64,000 nt of DNA from positions 938,816-1,002,815 of the forward strand of contig LUVW01000013.1 of the NCBI GenBank assembly GCA_001661515.1. The letters are read 5' to 3'. Below the pieces are notes generated by a model, which worked only from the letters and a program-made list of their open reading frames with translations, ran no database searches and was not told the origin of the DNA. The position numbers and the translations under genes are program-made. Below, piece after piece: positions 56,298-64,000 of the stretch. Position 1 is the stretch's first letter, and the number at the start of each line of letters is the position of its first letter. This DNA is from Capniomyces stellatus. Lineage: Eukaryota > Kickxellomycota > Harpellomycetes > Harpellales > Legeriomycetaceae.

Positions 56298-59200
56298 CTA
56301 GACAGGCATAGGCGAAGGCAACTTTGAAACTACAACAAGTAGCACGTCTTTTATGTGTAGCGATGCGTTCTTGGGGTCCTTTGCAACGGACTGCCAAACC
56401 TCACCGCGAGTTGGAGCAGCCAACTGGGCGCGACTGATAACGCTGCTTGGGAATGGTTCATTTTCTAAAGGATTGGAGCTGTTTTGGTTGTTGTTGGTAA
56501 ATGTGTTGGACTCGAACTTTGGAGGGAGATTCAGGGAAGAGATTTTGCTTGAGCCTGAGTTGGAAGAAAGATTGGGGTTAAGAGAGGCCTGCTCGAGCTC
56601 AAACTTTAACCACCACGCCCACCCATCGCCATAACTGGGTTTCAGGGTGCAGGACCGCTCAAACCAGGACCTCGCCTTTTCAATTTTGCGTTCAAACCAA
56701 AAGAGTCTAGCAATGGTGGTTATGATTATGGGGTCGTTGTTATCGCAGTGCTTGAGGGCATCAACGCTTTTGGCCTTACGCAGTGGCCTTGACTCGCACA
56801 GAATAGCTTCAGACCACAAAATACCAGACTTTGGGCACTCGGCCAGTGCACGGCTTAGCAGCGACTTTGCTATTGCAGGGTTGGCCTTTTCTATACGCAC
56901 AGCTTCAAGCCACAGCTCGGGATTTCTGGGATTGAGAACTCTTGCGCGGTCAAGTATGGCGCGTGCTTTTATGGGGAGCGAAAAGGCTGTTAGTTCGATG
57001 CGAGCGGCCAGGATCCACAGGGGAATGGAGTGGGGGTTCAGCTTCAGGCCGCGCGAATATGTGTCCCTGGCATCGGCTGGCTGGGCCATGTCAACAGACT
57101 CGATCTGGCCCTTGATCATCCAAAGCTTTGAAAACTTTGGAAACTTTGCAACGCCCTCTGAAACAATGCGCAGGGCCTCTGACAGATTGCCGAGTTGGCG
57201 CTCTAGAACAGCAGACTTCATCCAGACGCGAGCGGTTCCTGCGCCGCTCTGGTCGTCTCTTGCCCTTTCCAAAATCACTCTAGCGCGGACATACTCGCCG
57301 TTTGAGCTCTCTAGCTTGACTGCGGCCAGCCATATGGACTCAGAGTTGGGATTTGCCCGAAATGCCTCCTGCAAAATGGTTCTGGCGCCATCAATGTCGT
57401 TCCCCCAGACCCACTTTTCCTTTGCCGCCATCAGCCACAGCGACTCGGTCTGAGGACAATACTCTACGGCCTTGCGCAGCAGCGCATCCAGGGTACTTGG
57501 GGTACCGTGCTGTTTCTCAAGCTGGGCTGCCGACATCCACAGCTCAGAGTCTGCGGGAACTGTCCGCAATGCATGGGCGTAAATCGCACGGGCCGTCTCG
57601 ACTCTTCCGCGGCTGAGCGAAGCCTCTGCATCCCCAACCCACACATCCAGCTTCTGCATCTCATCGTCCTCCTCCAGGCCCATGTCCATAACTGAGTCTA
57701 CTATCGCTCTACACACCGCTGGGAATCCCTGTTCCTCTGCCTTTTCTGCCTCTGCTATCCATTTCTCTCTGCCCAGCCCCACCCCCATGTTGCTGCCGCT
57801 CACTGCCCTAGCCACAATTTTGCCTACTGCCTTGTTCTGGCTCTCTTCTAGCTGGGCTGCCGATAGCCAGATCTCATGGCTTGTTGGCACTGCTGCACGT
57901 GCCCGATTCAGCACCACCTTTGCCTTCTCATACGTCTCCAGCCGCGCCAACGCCTGCCACAGGTCAATAGATTGTGGAACCAACTCAACTGCCCGTGACA
58001 GCAATATCTTTGCATCTTCAGGCTCCTCCATCGCCACAAGCGTCTTCCACAACACCACCGATGTAGGTATAAACTCCAATGCTCTTCTCAGCACTCGCTT
58101 TTTGTTCTTGTCCTCCTTCTCCAAATCCCCTGCCGCCTGCCAGATCTTTATTGAGTAAGGCAACGACTTTACCGCCTGCCCTAAAATCACTTTTGCATTC
58201 TCGGTGCTGTTTATCCTAGCTGACTCCAGCCACACGTCCTCGCTCTTTGGACACTCCTCTGCCCCCTTCCTTATTATCGTTCTTGCTGCCCCCATTTTCC
58301 CCGCTACCTCCTCCAGTCTGGCTGCCGCTATCCATCCTGGCGCGTGCTTTGGATTCGTTGTTGTTACGCTCTTTAGTAGCTTCCTCGCCCTTTGTATATC
58401 TCCCACCTCCGCCGCGCTCTTAATCGACACACTATTCAACGATGTCAAGTACCCCTTTGGATCCACATTTGTTTGTCCTGTCTTTGAATCTCCCGCCTGA
58501 TCAAGCTTTATTCCCAACACCGTGTCCCTAGCCCTCCCAATCGCCGCAAAATTCGTCACCATCCCCGATCCTCCTGCCGGCGTCTCTATTCCAACACTCT
58601 ATCCCATTTATTTTCAACACCTCCTTTTTTAATCTCTATTTACTTTTTTACTTTTCATTTTCTTATTTTCTTTTTTAATTCCAGTTTACTGTCCCAGTTC
58701 AGTATTCCTTCCATTCTTACTTACCTGATCTTCTTGCGTTGGCTGTGCCAAATATTCGCTGACTCCGCTTATTACTGAGTCTGGCACCGCTGAAAAACGC
58801 TCCATCCTTGCTTCTTTTTTTCTTTTTTGTCCTGATTGATTGCTGGCTTCAGGTATCGACAGCCAGTCCTCCTCTGTCAAATTCGATAGTTGCCGACGCA
58901 AATCTGAAAACTGATTCTCTATTGCTGGTCTTACTTCTCTCATCGCCTCCAACTCCTCCTTTTCTCTCTTCTCTCTTCTCTTCTTTCGCCTTTCATCCAT
59001 AACTTCGTCTATTGCTCTCCAAATCTCATCAGCCTCTTCATCATCTTGCTCATACGGCGCCGAATTAAACAACCCTGACTCATTCTCTGGCTCCTGTGGT
59101 CGATCGTCGTCTCCCTCCTGGGGCTGAACTATCGGTGCTACATCGCTCGTGCTATCTCGTGCTGGTCCAATATCCGATCTAGTAGTAAATCCTGTCGCTC

Positions 59201-59441
59201 TAAATTGTTAACACAAGAGAATCATTAACTGACAATATCTTTTAATCCATCATTAACCTTCTATTAAATCATACTCGAATAAATCTCAAATAAATATCTT
59301 TTCTTGAATAAATCCTGCTTCATATAAATAAAAAAACTCCGATTTAATAAAACTGACTAGTTACCCTCTTCCTAAACCTGCCACATAATTTGGTGGTGCT
59401 GGTTTTCCCAGAAAATCTTTGGTCGCCTTAATCATTGACAT
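56298..59441 (-). CDS. PRP6: Pre-mRNA splicing factor Prp6 / PRPF6 (three exons)
   Basis: Exons 59441-59365, 59199-58725 and 58598-56298 give about 950 aa (human PRPF6 941, yeast 899). The product is a U4/U6.U5 tri-snRNP scaffold that bridges U5 and U4/U6 in the nucleus. The N-terminal PRP1 domain is diagnostic: FLGKPAPPNYVAGLGRG joins ATGFTTRSDIGPARD across the first junction, and SAPYEQDDEEADEIW and LTEEDWLSIPE follow. The C-terminal 750 residues are HAT/TPR-type helical repeats (PKSEDVWLESARI, PNSESIWLAAVKLE and many more). The third exon's acceptor could be 58598 (GATAG) or 58580 (AATAGAG); both keep frame and restore ETPAGG or TPAGG before MVTNFAAIGRARD. The last ~80 residues are Asn/Ser-rich and atypical. 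Confidence 0.95.
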
Positions 59442-61372
59442 TTTGCAAATTATAAATCAATATCTCCTCTACCCAAACTTTATAATATCATGAAATCTAT
59501 TTCTAGTGACGAAATGTTTCCCAGCTTGAAATCGGTTCTCTCTTTGGCAAACTGAAAAAAAAAAATTAATATGGATTTAAAGCAAATACAATGCTATAGT
59601 GCTAGCAATTAATGAAAGTGTATTGAAGCTTAAACTCTAGCAACTAATCAACAGCAGTCCAGTCAATAGTATAATAATAGTAGTAGCACTCTTTAAATTC
59701 GAAATATCTCAGTTTTAACTTTTTTGTTTGAAATTCAGTTTGTTTGGTTAAATTTCAAAAAAAAAATAGTTTTCAATATTCACTAAAAAAAATGAAATAA
59801 TCATGTTTGGTTGGTTGAAATTAAATCAACCAATCAGTATAGCACAAAGACGATTTAATAAAGAGTTACTTTGGTCTTTGACGCCTATTAACTAATACTA
59901 TCCGTCACAAATGTTTGAATAGTCTTGATTGTTCTTCGAGACCAAGGGTCTTTCTACGATTGGTGGAAATCCATTTATGGCCACATTTGCACTTTATTTT
60001 GTAGAAGTTTAAAAATATATAATAAATTTAATAAATCAGTACTGTAGTTTAGATAAAATTAGTAAAAATAAAAATAAAATTTAAATCAATTAAAATAATA
60101 AAATAAAATAATAAAATAAAATAATAAAATAATAAAATAAAATAAAATAAAATTGAAACAAGATTGAAATAAAACTGAAATTTTGGAATTGCAAACCGAG
60201 TATATTATATACATGCATACACACAATATCATACAAGTAGCCATTTTAAAAGCCGCACTTCGCGCTAAAATATAAATAATAAATATTAGTAAATATATAC
60301 AAATTTTATATAACTTTAACAATAATATTAATTAACACATTAATTTTAAAAAGCAATACAATGAATAATGTGTCGTAGCTTAAACGTACGACCGAGTTGG
60401 TAATTCTTTTTAATATAATTATTATTTACAAATATTGGTTTATTTAGTATAAGTTTCTAGTTTTTTAAGCAAATGTATGCGTATGGATTGGGTTTTTTCC
60501 CATAGACAAGGTTTTTTTTAATTCAATTCTACACGCACATTTGATTTTTTTTACATTATTTTACATCGTTTAGTTTAGTTTAATTTAATTTAGTCAAGAT
60601 TTTATAGTTTTCAAATCGTTTCGACTTGGATCGATCATTCAAAAAAAGGATGAGATTCGATCCAAACGAGTACAAAAGTTTAATGAATATTGGTTTTGTG
60701 TTACAGGGTCTTTTTTTCATACAAATAAAGTTTATAAAAATATAGTTTACTTTGTCTTAAGAAGTCCAAAAGTTATTAGTTAAATATATAGTTAATATAT
60801 AGTTAGTTTAAAGTTAGTTTATAATTAGTTTTATAATTAGTTTATTATAGTAAATATCATCAGTTTTATTAGGTTTACATAAATAAAAACTATAAAATAC
60901 TAAATACAAAGTCTTAACCAAAGGATAAGTTAAGCAACCGTAGATCACCGAACATCTACGACAAATGGAGAAAAAATTAGCATTGAGCAATTACAAAGCC
61001 AAATTCATGCGCTCACCGCAGCAATTGAAAATATGCACTCCTTTAGCAACGCCAGCATACAAGCTGAGCAAAATAAGGAAAGTGTAAGATACATGGTTCG
61101 TATCTTACAGCCAATGAATTCACAATTTTCAACTTTTAATTATTTTATAATTTATTTTATAGTTCAATTTTATTAATTTTTAATTTATAGTAAATCCATT
61201 TAAATACGTGACTTACTTCTGTACATACAAAGTAAGTCTTTTAATCTCAATAAAACTCAATCGTAATATACCGCCTATAGTCTTCATTAATTACGGTTCC
61301 TAACATATTAAAAGACTTCTATAAAGTAATTATATTTACTACAGTATTTAATAAAATCGCAAGAGTCTATAT
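59442..61372. other. Extremely AT-rich flank upstream of the retroelement
   Basis: About 1.9 kb. It holds an AATAAAAT-type run (60089-60151) and many TTAGTTTA-like short repeats (60780-60850) that look like LTR-derived low complexity. An 80-codon open stretch (60934-61176) resembles the start of a retrotransposon capsid gene. No host gene seen. Confidence 0.5.
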
Positions 61373-61456
61373 TATCAGTTCAGTCCAGTCCAGTTTCCGT
61401 CCAGTTTCAGTCCAGTTTCAGTCCAGTTTCAGTCCAGTTTCAGTCCAGTTTCAGTN
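61373..61456. repeat. 11-bp tandem repeat ending at an ambiguous base
   Basis: About seven units of CAGTTTCAGTC, the first ones slightly diverged, ending at an N (61456). The retroelement frame begins immediately after it, with no reverse transcriptase before it, so this is probably a misjoined or collapsed sequence rather than a natural junction. Confidence 0.85.
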
Positions 61457-61458
61457 CA

Positions 61459-62874
61459 ATTAAATATTTTAAACATTACCTTTGGGGTAGGAAATTCTTG
61501 GTAGTTACGGATCATTCAGCGTTAATCCAGCTTTTCAAAACAAAAGAACCTACCGGCCGTATAGCGAGATGGACAAATTACCTTAGCGAGTTTGACTATG
61601 ATATTATACACAAAGCAGGAAGAAACAACCCAGCAGATTACTTAAGCCGCAAACCAAACGAAATAATAAGTAACAATAAAAATATAGTTGAAATTTATAG
61701 CATGGATTTATTAAATTATTTAAGTATTTACCAGTATTTAGATACCTTCGATTACCCAAAAGACGCAGACAAAGTGTTTCGAAAAAAACTAAGAGAAAAA
61801 TCGAGAAAGTACACGATAAACGAAGGAGAATTGTTTAAAAAATCAAGAAAATACGGAACGAGGCAGGTATTACACGAAATAAATGCAACAAAATCAATCG
61901 AAAAAGTACACTACGAATGCCACAACGGAATAAATAACACGTGGGAGAGAGTTCGCAAAAAATACGTAAGAATAAAACTATACGAACTAGTAAAACAGGT
62001 AGTTAATGAGTGTAGGTTATGCCAGCAGTATCAAAATAGTTTAACAAAAAGAAACACTTTAAAATCAATAGTAGCACTCAGACCTTTTCAGATAATAGGT
62101 TTAGACGCAGTTGGGCCAATAAGCCCTATAACTAAAAATAATAGTCGATTTATTTTAACAGCAATTGATTATTGCACCAAATGGCCAATCGCAAAAGCAG
62201 TGGAAAACATTCAAGTAGATACGGTGATTAATTTTCTAATAACAGAAGTGGTGCAATTATACGGAGTTCCCGAGCAGCTAATCACAGACAGGGGTTTGAA
62301 TTTTTTAAGCGATGCAGCCTTGGAATTCTATCGATTTTTAGAAATTAAACATACACCAACCACGACGTATCGATCACAAGCAAATGGACAAGTCAAACGA
62401 TTAAATCGAACACTGAAAAGTACGCTTTCTAAATTATGTAGTTCGGATAAGGAAAATTGGGACTGTTACTTATGGAAAAGTTTATTGGCGATTCGAAGCA
62501 TGAAAAATAAATCAACCAGTCACACTCCAGCGCAATTACTATTCGGATATAACTTGCAATTGCCGAGCACGTGGAGACCGAGCAGCGAAATAGAAGATGT
62601 AGAAGAAGAAATACAAGAAAGGATCAAAGCGATCGAGGCCGAATTACCGCTAGTCAGACAGAAGGCGTACAACAATAACTTAAAAAGCAAGAACAACAGT
62701 GAAGTGCGTTATAATAGGAAAGTTACACCATTTAGTTTTAAAATTAATGATTTAGTATTAAAGCATGTAGACGTACCAAAGTCAAAATTCTCAGCGACTT
62801 GGGAAGGACCTTTTACCATCGTACGAGTAGGCAACAAGGGATCATATACGATAGTCGACACCGAAGGAAACTAA
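61459..62874 (+). pseudogene. Retrotransposon RNase H (3' part) and integrase, damaged
   Basis: About 472 codons open from 61459. RNase H tail: VVTDHSALIQLF and FDYDIIHKAGRNNPADYLSR. Integrase follows: an HHCC zinc site (VHYECHNG and CRLC), then the core with first Asp in GLDAVGPI and second Asp in ITDRGLNF. Exactly 35 residues further, where the catalytic Glu should be (GQVxRLNRTLKS), codon 62395-62397 is AAA, Lys. A TAA at 62872 ends the frame early; downstream the same frame stays open about 54 more codons to 63036 with typical C-terminal residues. The 5' part is missing. Loss of the third catalytic residue plus the stop indicates a dead copy. Both changes are of C-to-T or G-to-A type, as repeat-directed mutation would give, but two sites are too few to claim it. 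Confidence 0.85.
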
Positions 62875-63010
62875 GACATAGTAAACGGAGACAAGCTGAA
62901 GATATACAACGATTCGAATTTTATGATACCAGAGGTTTCAACGGTTAAGTTGAGATCTACCTTGCAGCGTTATCGACAGGTTAGCGTGATCGATCGAGGA
63001 CGATCGACGC

Positions 63011-63020
63011 AAAAGGGGGG
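63011..63020 (+). other. Polypurine tract of the retroelement
   Basis: AAAAGGGGGG, followed by CACT and a TG start. Position just after the pol frame and just before a TG-initiated LTR is where plus-strand synthesis is primed in LTR elements. Confidence 0.7.
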
Positions 63021-63024
63021 CACT

Positions 63025-63600
63025 TGTTGTATGTAAATATAACATGAAAATGTTATAGTTGTTGGTTAATAGTTATGGTTTTATCCTACGAGTTTTTACA
63101 TAACATTAACCCACTAATTATAACATTATTTTACTTATTTTATTATTTATTTAGTTACAGTTTATTTTATTTTATATATTTAGTAATATTTTCAGTTAAA
63201 TAGTTAGTTTTATGGCATTGGGTTGAACAGTGTCTTTTATTTTATAAGTAGTTTAGTTTATAAATATAATTATTCCAAACATATCAGAAAAGTAGATCAG
63301 TAGAAGATCGTTTATAATAGTTATCATAACTATTAGGAACGTGGACGGGACAAGGAATAGTGAATATTATTTATTATTGAATAAGAAATATTTCACTTGA
63401 CCTTTTTCAAAAATGCGAAAACGGTCAAGTATTTATAGAAGTTTTGACGTTAAACAAAAGCTAACAGAGTACTATATAAATGTTAATTTATAAACTTAAC
63501 CTAACCTATTTGATTTACAACGAGAGCTAACAAATATATTTTACACACTTTACAAGGGATATAAAATATGTTTTGTCTTTTTGCTGACTAATCTAAAATG
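63025..63600 (+). repeat. Probable 3' LTR (start defined, end unknown)
   Basis: Begins TGTTGTATG after the polypurine tract. It contains a perfect short palindrome (63038-63057), a larger hairpin (63395-63430) and a TATATAAA box (63473-63480), consistent with an LTR promoter. No 5' LTR copy was recognised for comparison, so the end is not fixed. Confidence 0.55.
63395..63430. repeat. 14-bp-arm hairpin inside the LTR region
   Basis: Arms 63395-63408 and 63417-63430 pair at 13 of 14 positions around an 8-base loop. It lies about 45 bases before the LTR TATA box, so a regulatory dyad is possible. Confidence 0.75.
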
Positions 63601-64000
63601 ATGTTTTAACATTTAAAATCATCCCATTTTTTTATCGGTTTTGATCTTGACATTAAATCAACATTTTTCCGACTTTGTTCCGAACCATTATCTAATGTCT
63701 TTTAATCCTTAAAGATCCATTAGTATTAGTTCTGCAATGGTTTTTCTATTGGCTCGGGTTGCTATTCCGCCGTTGCCAAATTTAGGTTGTCTTTGTTATT
63801 TGATTTTTAATCATATTAATAATTGCGTTGGTAATAGTATTACCAATTGCATTTACTAATATTATTACAAATCAAACTATTACCAAATATAATTCTTAAA
63901 CTATGAAACGTTTAAAATAATATAAAATGATTTAATTTTATTGGTTCATAACATCACATCCCCTTTTGGGATCGAGCTCTGCGAGATGGTTCCTGGCTTG
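63601..64000. other. Right edge, unassigned
   Basis: About 400 bases of AT-rich sequence. No frame, RNA gene or terminal repeat recognised; it may be remaining LTR or flanking host DNA. Confidence 0.4.

Larger units (their letters stand above)
61457..63600 (+). mobile_element. Truncated Ty3/gypsy-type LTR retrotransposon
   Basis: Seen: end of RNase H, integrase, then a polypurine tract and the beginning of a 3' LTR. Missing: reverse transcriptase, protease and a convincing 5' LTR or primer-binding site. The order RNase H then integrase is that of Ty3/gypsy (Metaviridae) elements. The right boundary is not determined; 63600 is a guess because no second LTR copy is available to compare. Confidence 0.75.

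Noticed and set aside
56647..57453. 268-codon frame antisense to PRP6
   Set aside because: Mirror of HAT repeats; PRP6 assignment is secure.

Overview
This window reads as nuclear DNA of a fungus. The genes are protein-coding, compact and intron-bearing. Introns are roughly 70-360 nt, with GTAAGT-like donors, TAG/CAG acceptors and occasional CTAAC-type branch sites. The bases are strongly AT-rich between genes. Recognisable products are a fungal-type pyruvate kinase, Atm1, Ccs1, a Ych1/Ibp1-like rhodanese phosphatase, cytochrome c heme lyase, an Irc3-type helicase, a Rad57/XRCC3 paralog and Prp6. The wide AT-rich spacers and the animal-like three-SH3 adaptor hint at an early-diverging lineage such as Zoopagomycota/Kickxellomycotina. 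That placement is inference; phylogeny of pyruvate kinase or Prp6 would settle it.

Layout. 0.2-2.2 kb: Cdc7-like kinase (-). 2.2-5.4 kb: gene-free, with a strong hairpin. 5.4-6.9 kb: bZIP factor (-) with two short upstream ORFs. 6.9-11.4 kb: gene-free, with a poly-C-flanked assembly gap. 11.4-13.4 kb: pyruvate kinase (+). 13.9-18.5 kb: three-SH3 adaptor (-). 18.5-21.2 kb: gene-free. 21.2-23.4 kb: convergent CCS1 (+) and YCH1-like (-). 26.2-29.8 kb: ATM1 (+) with 11 exons. 31.4-36.5 kb: large single-exon Hos4/ANKRD11-12-like ankyrin protein (+). 39.6-41.6 kb: secreted threonine-rich repeat protein (+). 42.4-43.9 kb: Rad57/XRCC3-like (+). 44.2-46.4 kb: four-exon RING protein (-). 47.4-50.1 kb: IRC3 (+). 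50.9-54.2 kb: PPR protein (+). 54.5-55.8 kb: cytochrome c heme lyase (-). 56.3-59.4 kb: PRP6 (-). 61.4-64 kb: a damaged Ty3/gypsy-type retroelement with its 3' LTR start, whose 5' part is lost at an ambiguous base within a tandem repeat.

The neighbours do not form an operon or an obvious gene cluster. Several act in mitochondria or on metals: Atm1 (Fe-S export), heme lyase (cytochrome c), Irc3 (mtDNA), the PPR protein (probable organelle RNA) and Ccs1 (copper to SOD1). I read this as coincidence. Many exons were assembled by hand from splice sites and conserved protein motifs; every multi-exon model given here keeps frame across all junctions. I saw no tRNA, rRNA or CRISPR, and no convincing undescribed multi-gene system. 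The least explained items are the Cys/Thr repeat protein, the three-SH3 adaptor, the unassigned RING protein and the hairpin near 4.2 kb.
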